NCBI GenBank assembly: GCA_023255355.1
Contig: JALRIU010000156.1
Coordinates: 1 to 6,069, forward strand
Length of the DNA: 6,069 nucleotides
Reading direction: 5' to 3'
Source: Pseudomonadales bacterium
GTDB lineage: Bacteria > Pseudomonadota > Gammaproteobacteria > Pseudomonadales > JAHEIH01
Part shown: positions 1-6,069 of the stretch, piece after piece
Layout: each line of letters begins with the position of its first letter
How positions within the stretch are numbered: position 1 is the first letter of the stretch
Program-made: the position numbers and the translations under genes
The notes under the pieces: generated by a model
The model's input: the letters and a program-made list of their open reading frames with translations, nothing else
Databases searched by the model: none
Told to the model about the DNA's origin: nothing

Positions 1-410
1 AGCCTCATGGTGCTCTTTACAACGACATGATGCAAGATGATGCGTTATTAGATGATCTTTTAGCGATGATTGGCGAGACCTTTAGCGGTAAAGCTTTTAT
101 GCTGCTGGCCACTGTCGACGCTCAGCGTTATTTGATGATGGCAGAAAAGCACGGTGTTAGATTAATGTTTGAGACATTTGCAGATAGAGCCTATCAAGAC
201 AATGGTAGATTAGTACCGCGTAATCAGCCTGGAGCTTGTTTAACATACTCCGCAGCGTTGCAACAAGTCGATCAGCTTTTGCGCAATCAGTTGTTGAGCC
301 AAGCGGGTAAAGTATTGTGTCTACCAAATGATAGTTTGTGTGTCCATGGCGACAATCCTCAGGCCTTGAAATTAGCGAGCGCAATTCGGCTGGTCGTAAA
401 TAATCGATGA
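1..410 (+). CDS. pxpA: 5-oxoprolinase subunit A, C-terminal part (5' end outside window)
   Basis: LamB/YcsF-family subunit of the ATP-dependent 5-oxoprolinase PxpABC, a cytoplasmic enzyme that converts 5-oxo-L-proline to L-glutamate. The reading frame is open to the left edge. The codons at 3-26 read PHGALYND, the family's conserved KPHGALYN motif, so the ATG at 27 is internal and the true start lies upstream of the window. About 135 residues are visible, against about 245 for the whole E. coli protein. Other family signatures are FADRAYQDNGRLVPRNQPGA in the middle and CVHGDNPQALKLASAIR near the C-terminus. The stop TGA (408-410) overlaps the ATG of the next gene as ATGA, which suggests translational coupling. 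E. coli orders the genes B-C-A, whereas here A comes first. The motifs make the family assignment secure. Confidence 0.95.
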   Translation, partial: PHGALYNDMMQDDALLDDLLAMIGETFSGKAFMLLATVDAQRYLMMAEKHGVRLMFETFADRAYQDNGRLVPRNQPGACLTYSAALQQVDQLLRNQLLSQAGKVLCLPNDSLCVHGDNPQALKLASAIRLVVNNR

Positions 411-1114
411 TTAAAATAGAAACATGCTCGCTAAATGGTCTTTGTCTGTCGTTAGCTGATGAGCCATCTGCAAAAGTTCTCGACGATATTACTTGGTTTG
501 TGGCTGAGATGAGGCATCATTTGGGTGAGCACATCGTGGACATTGTGCCTGCTTATGTCACGGTGACCTTATATTTTAATCCTCATAGCATTAGTCGGTT
601 TGAGTTGGCTAAAAAATTGAGACTGATTTTTGCAAACAAACCTGATCAGTTAACACAAAAAGCTTTTACGACGCACCACATGCCCGTTTGGTATGACCCT
701 GAAATATGTCCTGATCTAGCAAGCTGCGCATTATCCAGTGGCATGAGTGTTGATCAGTTAGTGCAGTTGCATTGTCAGTCGCCATATCGAGTATATGCTA
801 TTGGTTTCATGCCTGGGTTTGCTTATTTGGGTGATTTACCGAAACCTTTACAATTTTCTCGCAAGGCAACACCAAGACTTAATGTTCCAAAAGGTGCTGT
901 CGCTATAGCGGAGCGGCAAACCGCTATCTATCCCGCACAAACACCAGGCGGCTGGCAAGTGCTAGGTTTGTGTCCAACGCCGCTTATCGATATGAATAAA
1001 CCTGATATTTGCTTGTTAGAGGTAGGTGATGAAGTGATTTTTCACCCCATCAATGAGCAAGAGTTTCAGAAACTCGGTGGTGAGGTAAATAAGCTGGGTG
1101 TCCTTGATGAGTAA
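407..1114 (+). CDS. pxpB: 5-oxoprolinase subunit B (KipI / allophanate hydrolase subunit 1 family)
   Basis: Second subunit of the PxpABC 5-oxoprolinase, a 235-residue cytoplasmic protein of the KipI/AHS1 family. It is slightly longer than the roughly 218 residues of E. coli PxpB. Family signatures are GFMPGFAYLG around residues 133-142, RLNVPKGAVAIA about 20 residues later, and TPGGW at 179-183. The product ends with a VGDEVIF stretch typical of the fold. The start ATG at 407 overlaps the pxpA stop, and the 3' end overlaps pxpC, so the genes look like one co-translated operon. KipI in Bacillus subtilis is known as a sporulation-kinase inhibitor, but with A and C adjacent the metabolic role is much more likely. 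No truncation or missing motif is visible. Confidence 0.95.
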   Translation: MIKIETCSLNGLCLSLADEPSAKVLDDITWFVAEMRHHLGEHIVDIVPAYVTVTLYFNPHSISRFELAKKLRLIFANKPDQLTQKAFTTHHMPVWYDPEICPDLASCALSSGMSVDQLVQLHCQSPYRVYAIGFMPGFAYLGDLPKPLQFSRKATPRLNVPKGAVAIAERQTAIYPAQTPGGWQVLGLCPTPLIDMNKPDICLLEVGDEVIFHPINEQEFQKLGGEVNKLGVLDE

Positions 1115-2036
1115 GCTTGAGGTGATCAAGTCTGGTGTGCTTACTACTGTGCAAGACTTTGGGCGTTTTGGGTATATGCAACAGGGTATGACTGAAGGTG
1201 GCGCTATGGACATGTACTCTGCTGCCTGCGCGAATATACTCTGTGATAATCCTAAAGATTGTGCAGTATTAGAGGTTACCTTAGGCGGTTTTGAAGCACG
1301 AGTCGATCAGGATTGCGATATTGCTGTGACAGGGGCGCACTTAACCGTGCAGATTAATCAGCAATATGTTGAAAGCTGGAGAACGCTTCGCTTGCATGCG
1401 GGAGATGTTCTTCGGTTAGGTTATGCGCAGCAAGGCGTAAGGGCTTATATCGCGGTGCGTGGAGGCTGGCAGGTCGATTGTTTCTTTGGCAGTGCCTCAT
1501 GTGTTTTACGTGAAGGCCTTGGTCGTGCTTTAGTCTCCAGTGACTCAGTTTTATTTTCTCCAGAGTTAGCGATACATCCTCGCAGAATTTGTGTATCACA
1601 ACGTTTAAAATTTTCTAATAAAAGTGTTATCCGCATATTACCTGTCCAGCAGTATTGGCAGTTTTCTGATGCAGCCAGGCGAGCGTTTTTTGCTTCGTAT
1701 TTCTCAATCTCACAACAGTCAGATAGGATGGGATATCGCCTTCAAGGCGATGCAATCAGCTATACTGGCAAGCCGGTTATTTCGCAGGCGTTGGCGTTAG
1801 GAACCGTTCAAATCCCCCCTGATGGACAACCAATTATTATGATGCGCGATCACCAAACGATGGGGGGCTATCCAAAAATCGGATGTGTGTTGGCGGCAGA
1901 TATTGATCGATTGGCGCAATTGCAGGCTGGAAGTCAAATCATCATTAGACCTGTTAGTTACGGGCAGGCATCGCAACTAGACAAGGTTTATAACTCCCGC
2001 CTAGAAAATATCGAATGGCAGTATGTCTATGGATAA
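1107..2036 (+). CDS. pxpC: 5-oxoprolinase subunit C (KipA / allophanate hydrolase subunit 2 family)
   Basis: Third subunit of 5-oxoprolinase, biotin-dependent-carboxyltransferase-like fold (AHS2/KipA family). Visible signatures are GVLTTVQDFGRFGY near residues 10-23, AYIAVRGGW in the first half, SDRMGYRL, and DHQTMGGYPKIG starting at residue 248. I chose ATG at 1107, which gives 309 residues, close to the 310 of E. coli PxpC. It places the usual short N-terminus (SKLEVIKSG) just before the conserved TTVQD motif. An in-frame GTG at 1098 would add three residues (MSL) and has a GAGGT about 11 bases upstream, so it cannot be excluded. The start lies inside the end of pxpB (8-base overlap). The enzyme needs all three subunits, and all three are here. 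Confidence 0.94.
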   Translation: MSKLEVIKSGVLTTVQDFGRFGYMQQGMTEGGAMDMYSAACANILCDNPKDCAVLEVTLGGFEARVDQDCDIAVTGAHLTVQINQQYVESWRTLRLHAGDVLRLGYAQQGVRAYIAVRGGWQVDCFFGSASCVLREGLGRALVSSDSVLFSPELAIHPRRICVSQRLKFSNKSVIRILPVQQYWQFSDAARRAFFASYFSISQQSDRMGYRLQGDAISYTGKPVISQALALGTVQIPPDGQPIIMMRDHQTMGGYPKIGCVLAADIDRLAQLQAGSQIIIRPVSYGQASQLDKVYNSRLENIEWQYVYG

Positions 2037-2583
2037 AGTGTTTGTCAGACCTGATGAGTATTATCAAATGTCTACCGAGTTGGCTATAAAGCTTCTTGAA
2101 CAAGGCGTTCTACCCGATATTGTGGTTGGAATTTGGCGCGGTGGTGCGCTGCCTGCCATGGTTGTTCATGAGTTATATGCTGCGCTGGGGCATCAATGTG
2201 ATCATTTGTGTGTGAGAGCAGCCTCTTATGTCGCAATTGGCGAACAAAGTGAGGTTAACCTTTCAGGTTTTGAACCATTATTCGATTATGCAGAACGAGA
2301 TATCACCATCTTGTGGGTTGATGATATCGTCGATTCGGGGCGTACCTTCGCTGCCATAAACAGTTGGTGTGAAACCCATTTGCCCCATGCTAGACAGCAA
2401 TTTGCTGCTGTATATGGTCGTAATCACGAGACATTTTCGGCTATTGTTGCGTGTAAAAATGATGCATGGTTAGTCTTTCCCCATGAGTTACAGGATTTAA
2501 CCGCCAGTGAATTTGCTCAGCATAGCCATTTAAATCGCTCGCTATTGGCTAGAATTGATGCCTTTCGTAAAGATAAACGATGA
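2023..2583 (+). CDS. phosphoribosyltransferase-family protein, hypoxanthine/xanthine type
   Basis: A 186-residue type I phosphoribosyltransferase. The PRPP-binding loop is clear: ILWVDDIVDSGRT, with the acidic pair at D100-D101 and the D-S-G-R-T phosphate loop at residues 104-108. An upstream WRGG element at residues 38-41, after the hydrophobic strand PDIVVGI, and VRAASY about 30 residues later match the purine salvage branch (COG2236-like hypoxanthine phosphoribosyltransferases). By family, such enzymes join a purine base to PRPP to give the nucleotide and pyrophosphate. The actual base cannot be read from sequence, and a regulatory or sugar-modifying role is possible. ATG 2023 overlaps the last 14 bases of pxpC; a second in-frame ATG at 2029 is an alternative start. 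Neither has a strong Shine-Dalgarno sequence, so translation is probably coupled to pxpC. Its link to 5-oxoproline metabolism is unexplained. Confidence 0.85.
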   Translation: MSMDKVFVRPDEYYQMSTELAIKLLEQGVLPDIVVGIWRGGALPAMVVHELYAALGHQCDHLCVRAASYVAIGEQSEVNLSGFEPLFDYAERDITILWVDDIVDSGRTFAAINSWCETHLPHARQQFAAVYGRNHETFSAIVACKNDAWLVFPHELQDLTASEFAQHSHLNRSLLARIDAFRKDKR

Positions 2584-2600
2584 TCTTTGATAGCGTGGTC

Positions 2601-2609
2601 TGGTAAACT
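2601..2609 (+). promoter_or_regulatory. possible extended -10 promoter for dat-alr
   Basis: TGGTAAACT fits an extended -10 element (TGn followed by a hexamer with four of six consensus bases). No convincing -35 lies 16-18 bases upstream. Transcription would begin roughly 30 bases before the dat ATG. A separate TTGATA at 2587-2592 resembles a -35 but has no good -10 at normal spacing. The 65-base gap is the first real gap in the gene run, so a promoter is reasonable here, but the sites are weak and readthrough from the pxp operon is equally possible. Confidence 0.22.
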
Positions 2610-2648
2610 AGCTTATCACGAGCCTCAATCGATGAGTTTGGAATTTCG

Positions 2649-3506
2649 ATGTCTATAGTTTACCTCAACGGTACATTCCTCCCCATGCAGCAAGCTACTA
2701 TCTCTCCAATGGATAGAGGTTTTTTGTTTGGCGATGGCATTTATGAAGTTATTCCATCGTATGGCGGCAAATTTGTAGGTTTTAAGGCTCATATCGAACG
2801 TCTTAAGTCTGGCTTGGCAGAGTTGATGATCAGAGAGCCCGAGATTGATTGGTATGCCATGCTGAGTAGTTTAGTGGCACAGAATGGTAGCGGTGATCTT
2901 GGTTTATATTTGCATGTGAGTCGTGGCGCTGATGAGCGTCGATTTCATGCTTATTCCGATCCCACGAAAGTTTCACCTACGGTTTATGCTTTTACCTTTC
3001 AAATTGGCAGTGAGCCTATCGCTGATCCTGCTAAAACCAAACGCTACCGCTGTGGCATGACTGAAGATAAGCGCTGGCGTCGATGCCATATTAAATCGAC
3101 GGCGTTACTTGGTAATGTTATGCATTTTCAAGAAGGTCAATCGGCCGGTCTAGATGAAATGATTTTGTATAACGCTCAAGGTCAAGTAACGGAAGCGAGT
3201 GCGTGTAATGTTTTTATGGTTAAACAAGGTGTGGTGTATACAGCCCCACTTGATGATCAACTTTTACCCGGCATAACACGCGCTTTGGTGATTAATATCT
3301 TAGCGAAATATAGCGATATCGAAGTCCGTGAGGAGTTCTTTGATAAATCCGAATTATTAGCAGCCGATGAAGTTTGGATAACCAGTTCCAGTAAAGAAAT
3401 TGTTCCCGTCATTGAAGTGGCTGGTCAAAAAATTGGTCATGGTGAACCAGGTGCTATCTGGTGTCGGGCGCAAAAATTATTTTCGGATCACAAGTACGAG
3501 TATTAA
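2649..3506 (+). CDS. dat: D-amino-acid aminotransferase (D-alanine transaminase)
   Basis: Class IV PLP-dependent aminotransferase, 285 residues, the usual length. It moves the amino group between D-amino acids and 2-oxo acids, classically D-alanine + 2-oxoglutarate to pyruvate + D-glutamate, in the cytoplasm. The N-terminus has SPMDRGFLFGDGIYEVIPSY with Tyr32. The R-F-H triad at 98-100 matches the Arg98/His100 pair that binds substrate carboxylate in the Bacillus D-amino-acid aminotransferase and helps separate this group from branched-chain aminotransferases and aminodeoxychorismate lyases. Lys149 in CHIKSTALLGNV is the PLP Schiff-base lysine. Glu182 in VTEASACNVF corresponds to the residue facing the PLP ring nitrogen. 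LPGITR and VWITSSSKEIVPV complete the fold. ATG 2649 has a modest TGGA six bases upstream. The stop is one base from alr, so the two are almost certainly co-transcribed. Confidence 0.92.
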   Translation: MSIVYLNGTFLPMQQATISPMDRGFLFGDGIYEVIPSYGGKFVGFKAHIERLKSGLAELMIREPEIDWYAMLSSLVAQNGSGDLGLYLHVSRGADERRFHAYSDPTKVSPTVYAFTFQIGSEPIADPAKTKRYRCGMTEDKRWRRCHIKSTALLGNVMHFQEGQSAGLDEMILYNAQGQVTEASACNVFMVKQGVVYTAPLDDQLLPGITRALVINILAKYSDIEVREEFFDKSELLAADEVWITSSSKEIVPVIEVAGQKIGHGEPGAIWCRAQKLFSDHKYEY

Positions 3507-3507
3507 T

Positions 3508-4584
3508 GTGACTAGGGCTTGTCGTGCAGTTATAAATTTAACGCATTTGTCAGACAATCTGGCTATGGCCAAACGCCTTGCCAAATCAGCGCAGTGTATC
3601 CCTGTCATTAAGTCTAATGCCTACGGTCATGGTTTGATTGAGGTTGCTAGGCATTTAAGTCAATCAGTATCTGCATTTGCAGTAGCCTGTTGTGATGAAG
3701 CTCGCCAGTTGCGTGAAGCTGGCATTAAGACCCCGTTATTGTTATTGGAAGGTCCTTTCTCGGTCGACGAAATAACCTACGCAGCGACAGCTAACTGTTG
3801 GTTGGTTATCCAAAGTCAGCAGCAACTGGATATGTTGCAGTCTATTACTGTGCAGTTACCTCTTAAAGTGTTTGTCAAAGTAGACAGCGGCATGCATCGA
3901 TTAGGCTTCCAACCTGCTGAAATTAATAAGGTTATAGTAGCTTTGAAGGGTATGCCTCAAGTCGATGATTCGGTTGTTTTAATGAGTCATTTCGCTTGCG
4001 CTGATCAGCTTAATCATCCGCTCACTTCTCAGCAAATCGACGTGATTAATGCCATTCGATGTGATTTTGATGGTGACCTATGTTTATCTAATTCTGCCGC
4101 GATCATTCAGCAATTAGTACCCGATGATGATTGGGTGCGTCCAGGTATTATGCTCTATGGTGGCAATCCATTTGATGGCGTTCCTCCTACAGACTTATTG
4201 GCAGTGATGAGTTTACAAAGCGAGATTATTGCGCTGCGGAGCGTGGGGCAGGGCGATACGGTTGGATATGGGGCTAGCTGGGTTGCTCAGCGAACATCAA
4301 ACATTGCTACTATCGCTTGCGGTTATGGAGATGGTTACCCTAGGAATCTACCAAGTGGCACGCCAGTATGGGTGGATGGTCATCTTTGTCCGTTAGTCGG
4401 CAGGGTGTCTATGGATATGATTACAGTCGATGTGACAGATCATCCCGCAGTTGCAGTCGGCGCTCCCGTTGAGCTTTGGGGCGAACATGTTTCCGTTAAT
4501 TACATTGCCAAGGCTGCAGGAACAATTTCTTATGAATTATTAGCTGCGATGCCTGCTCGTCCGCCACGCTGTTATATTAGTTAA
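3508..4584 (+). CDS. alr: alanine racemase, GTG start
   Basis: PLP-dependent fold-type III alanine racemase interconverting L- and D-alanine in the cytoplasm to supply peptidoglycan. Lys35 in VIKSNAYGHG is the PLP-binding lysine. KVDSGMHRLGF follows, and Tyr254 in VGYGASW is the second catalytic base. GYGDGYPR and VGRVSMDM are further family marks. The start is GTG 3508, giving 358 residues beginning MTRACRAVINL, which fits the short leader usual before the first strand. The frame stays open upstream to an ATG at 3400, but that would add 36 residues buried inside dat with no resemblance to the family. An ATG at 3506 is out of frame and immediately followed by TGA. Only a weak GAG at 3498-3500 serves as Shine-Dalgarno, so coupling to dat termination is likely. 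Whether it is the biosynthetic or catabolic racemase cannot be told. Confidence 0.95.
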   Translation: MTRACRAVINLTHLSDNLAMAKRLAKSAQCIPVIKSNAYGHGLIEVARHLSQSVSAFAVACCDEARQLREAGIKTPLLLLEGPFSVDEITYAATANCWLVIQSQQQLDMLQSITVQLPLKVFVKVDSGMHRLGFQPAEINKVIVALKGMPQVDDSVVLMSHFACADQLNHPLTSQQIDVINAIRCDFDGDLCLSNSAAIIQQLVPDDDWVRPGIMLYGGNPFDGVPPTDLLAVMSLQSEIIALRSVGQGDTVGYGASWVAQRTSNIATIACGYGDGYPRNLPSGTPVWVDGHLCPLVGRVSMDMITVDVTDHPAVAVGAPVELWGEHVSVNYIAKAAGTISYELLAAMPARPPRCYIS

Positions 4585-4599
4585 GCGCTAGTTTTTTAA

Positions 4600-4633
4600 C
4601 GCGTTTTCGTCTAAAATTCGCGCCTTTATTTTT
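4600..4633 (+). terminator. possible intrinsic terminator after alr
   Basis: CGCGTTTT at 4600-4607 can pair with AAAA (4613-4616) and CGCG (4619-4622), leaving a five-base loop and a two-base bulge in the right arm. A T-rich run, TTTATTTTT, follows at 4625-4633. The stem is imperfect and half AT, so termination would be partial at best. The same bases contain the candidate prfB -10 element, so the two readings compete or overlap. Confidence 0.3.
4612..4617 (+). promoter_or_regulatory. prfB: candidate -10 element of the prfB-lysS promoter
   Basis: TAAAAT matches five of six bases of the sigma-70 -10 consensus and is followed by a GC-rich stretch (TCGCGCC), as in many growth-rate-controlled promoters of translation genes. 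Transcription would start near 4624, giving a leader of about 23 bases before the prfB ATG. The -35 region (about 4588-4595) is poor, with only TAGTTT-like sequence. Functional separation of prfB-lysS from the upstream amino-acid genes makes a promoter here sensible. Confidence 0.4.
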
Positions 4634-4646
4634 GCAGTGGCCTGCT

Positions 4647-5745
4647 ATGTTAGAAGTCAATCCAATTCAACTTCATATCAAAGACCTTATCGAGCGAACA
4701 GATGTGCTCAGGGGGTATCTTTGACTATGATATCAAGCGCGAACGTCTTGCCGAGGTAGAGTTAGAACTCGGGGAATCTGCGGTTTGGGACGATCCCGCT
4801 CGCGCTCAAGCGTTGGGGCGTGAACGTTCCGATCTTGAAGTTGTGGTCAATACCATTTCGGAAATGGATGATGCTCTTGGTGACGTTGCTGAGCTTTTAG
4901 CAATGGCCGCCGAAGAAGATGACCAGGCCGCTGTTAATGATATTGAGGCTGAGCTACAAGTACTCACAGGTGTTCTTGAAAAGCTTGAGTTTCGCCGTAT
5001 GTTCTCCGGAAGCCATGATGGCAGCAATTGTTACCTAGATATCCAAGCGGGTTCGGGTGGCACGGAGGCTCAAGATTGGGCTGAAATGTTGCTGAGGATG
5101 TATCTTCGCTGGGGTGATGCCCACGATTTTAAAACTGAACTCATGGAGTGTTCTGCTGGTGATGTTGCAGGTATTAAAAGTGCAACAATCCGCTTTGAGG
5201 GGCCTTATGCATTTGGTTGGTTAAAAACCGAAACCGGTGTGCATCGTCTAGTAAGAAAGTCTCCCTTTGATTCAGGTAACCGTCGCCATACATCGTTTGC
5301 GGCGGTGTTTTTGTCGCCAGAAATCGACGACAATATCGAGATTGATATCAATCCGGCCGATCTTCGCACTGATACCTATCGCGCTAGTGGCGCGGGTGGT
5401 CAGCACATTAACAAAACAGATTCTGCGGTTCGTATTACGCATGAGCCAACAGGTGTCGTTGTTCAGTGTCAAAGCGAGCGTTCACAGCACCAAAACCGTG
5501 ATAAAGCGATGAAAATGTTACGTGCAAAACTTTACGAGCGTGAGTTGATGAAACGTAATGAAGCTAAGCAGGCGGTAGAAGATGATAAGTCTGATATCGG
5601 TTGGGGTAGTCAGATTCGCTCTTACGTGCTGGATGATCAGCGCATTAAAGATTTACGCACCAGTGTTCAAACCAGTAATTGTGGTGCAGTTCTCGATGGA
5701 GACATTGATTTGTTCCTCGAGGCAAGTTTAAAAGCAGGCCTTTAG
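4647..5745 (+). CDS. prfB: peptide chain release factor 2, with programmed +1 frameshift
   Basis: RF2 recognises UGA and UAA in the ribosomal A site and triggers peptide release. Translation starts at ATG 4647 (AGTGG six bases upstream) with MLEVNPIQLHIKDLIER, reaches an in-frame TGA at codon 26 (4722-4724), then shifts +1 and continues with GAC at 4723 to the TAG at 5743-5745. The joined product is 365 residues, the length of E. coli RF2. The stop-codon-reading tripeptide SPF falls at residues 205-207 and the catalytic GGQ at 250-252, both at E. coli numbering. Residue 246 is alanine. An ATG at 4702 in the downstream frame is not the real start, because it would lose the first helix and create an unrelated N-terminus. 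lysS follows after 23 bases, the same neighbour as in E. coli. Only the combined coordinates are given, as the coding sequence is joined 4647-4721 and 4723-5745. Confidence 0.97.
4710..4725 (+). promoter_or_regulatory. prfB: RF2 autoregulatory +1 frameshift site
   Basis: The 16 bases AGGGGGTATCTTTGAC contain an internal Shine-Dalgarno (AGGGGG, 4710-4715), a three-base spacer, the slippery CTT codon (4719-4721), the in-frame UGA and the following C, a context that makes UGA a weak stop. The arrangement matches the well-studied E. coli site. When RF2 is scarce the ribosome pauses at UGA, the CTT-decoding tRNA slips by one base and full-length RF2 is made. When RF2 is abundant, a 25-residue peptide is released instead. 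Confidence 0.97.
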
Positions 5746-5758
5746 GGCTTCCAAAAGC

Positions 5759-5762
5759 AGGA
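5759..5762 (+). promoter_or_regulatory. lysS: ribosome binding site of lysS
   Basis: AGGA lies six bases before ATG 5769 and supports that start. It sits in the 23-base gap after prfB. The gap shows no terminator, so lysS is probably transcribed together with prfB. Confidence 0.7.
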
Positions 5763-5768
5763 AATAAA

Positions 5769-6069
5769 ATGACTGAGCAAACATCGCAACAGCCAGAAGA
5801 AAACAAATTGATCGCCGAGCGCCGTGGCAAATTAACTGCCATTCGCGCTAAACGCAATGCGTTTCCAAACGATTTTCGCCGTGAGCATAGCGCTGCAGAA
5901 CTGCAGTCAATGCACGGTGATAAAGATAAGGAAAGCCTCGAAACCTTGAATTTTAAGTCAGCGGTGGCCGGTCGTATTATGGCCAAGCGTGGTCCGTTTT
6001 TGGTGCTACAAGACAACACTGCACGGATTCAACTTTACGTGGATAAAAAGCAGTTGCCTGAGGATCTTC
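5769..6069 (+). CDS. lysS: lysyl-tRNA synthetase, N-terminal part (3' end outside window)
   Basis: Class II lysyl-tRNA synthetase, which charges tRNA-Lys with lysine using ATP in the cytoplasm. One hundred codons are visible, out of about 500 expected. The frame starts MTEQTSQQPEENKLIAERRG, a charged N-terminal helix. NAFPNDFRREH at residues 30-40 is the family's conserved linker. From about residue 64 the OB-fold anticodon-binding domain begins, with AVAGRIMAKRGPFLVLQD and ARIQLYV. The loop after AVAGR is shorter than in E. coli LysS, as I recall it also being in pseudomonad-type proteins. The catalytic domain lies beyond the window. A good Shine-Dalgarno (AGGA, six-base spacing) supports the start, and the prfB neighbour is the usual one in gammaproteobacteria. 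Confidence 0.96.
   Translation, partial: MTEQTSQQPEENKLIAERRGKLTAIRAKRNAFPNDFRREHSAAELQSMHGDKDKESLETLNFKSAVAGRIMAKRGPFLVLQDNTARIQLYVDKKQLPEDL

Noticed and set aside
2569..2588. Inverted repeat AAAGAT / ATCTTT around the phosphoribosyltransferase stop codon
   Set aside because: The stem is only six AT-rich pairs with an eight-base loop and no T-run follows, so it is not a credible terminator.
2588..2618. Imperfect inverted repeat TGATA-GC ... GC-T-TATCA upstream of dat, as an operator
   Set aside because: The arms match over only about seven bases with a bulge and resemble no operator I recognise.
2632..2658. Eight-codon open frame (ATG 2632 to TAG) overlapping the dat start
   Set aside because: No ribosome binding site and no amino-acid bias suggesting a leader peptide; most likely chance.
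3400..3507. N-terminal extension of alanine racemase from ATG 3400
   Set aside because: It would overlap dat by 107 bases and adds 36 residues unlike the family. GTG 3508 gives the standard length and N-terminus.
5730..5761. Nine-base direct repeat AAAAGCAGG at the end of prfB and before lysS
   Set aside because: Only two copies, one coding and one holding the lysS Shine-Dalgarno. The purine-rich sequence can recur by chance, and there is no sign of a mobile element or attachment site.
5645..6019. 124-codon open frame on the minus strand across the prfB/lysS junction
   Set aside because: It lies opposite two clearly conserved genes, has no recognisable domain and is serine/arginine-rich as expected of an antisense shadow.

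Overview
The window looks like chromosomal housekeeping DNA from a gammaproteobacterium. The best evidence is the prfB-lysS pair at the right end. It carries an RF2 frameshift cassette that matches the Escherichia coli one over its core, and a LysS N-terminus of gammaproteobacterial type. Base composition looks balanced to slightly AT-rich by eye (not counted) and does not visibly change across the window. I see no mobile element, tRNA, rRNA or CRISPR array. The genus cannot be fixed from this sequence; an environmental or marine lineage is only a guess.

Layout, all on the + strand. (1) 1-2036: the three subunits of the prokaryotic ATP-dependent 5-oxoprolinase, in the order pxpA (5' end outside the window), pxpB, pxpC, joined by short overlaps. 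(2) 2023-2583: a purine-type phosphoribosyltransferase whose start overlaps the end of pxpC, so it appears to be the fourth gene of that operon. (3) 2584-2648: a 65-base gap with a weak candidate promoter. (4) 2649-4584: a D-amino-acid aminotransferase followed one base later by alanine racemase, which starts at GTG. (5) 4585-4646: a 62-base gap that may hold a promoter for prfB and/or a terminator for alr. (6) 4647-5745: prfB (release factor 2), read through a programmed +1 frameshift. (7) 5769-6069: the N-terminal 100 codons of lysS, cut by the window edge.

The left half forms a plausible glutamate/D-amino-acid theme. PxpABC opens 5-oxo-L-proline to L-glutamate using ATP. Alr interconverts L- and D-alanine. 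The D-amino-acid aminotransferase can move the amino group between D-alanine and 2-oxoglutarate to give pyruvate and D-glutamate, a peptidoglycan precursor. The phosphoribosyltransferase does not obviously belong to this chemistry. The right half is translation machinery: RF2 terminates at UGA and UAA, limits its own level through the frameshift, and precedes lysyl-tRNA synthetase.

I found no clearly new system. The points most worth a second look are the phosphoribosyltransferase tied to 5-oxoprolinase, the Dat-Alr couple, and the start-stop arrangement at the dat/alr junction.
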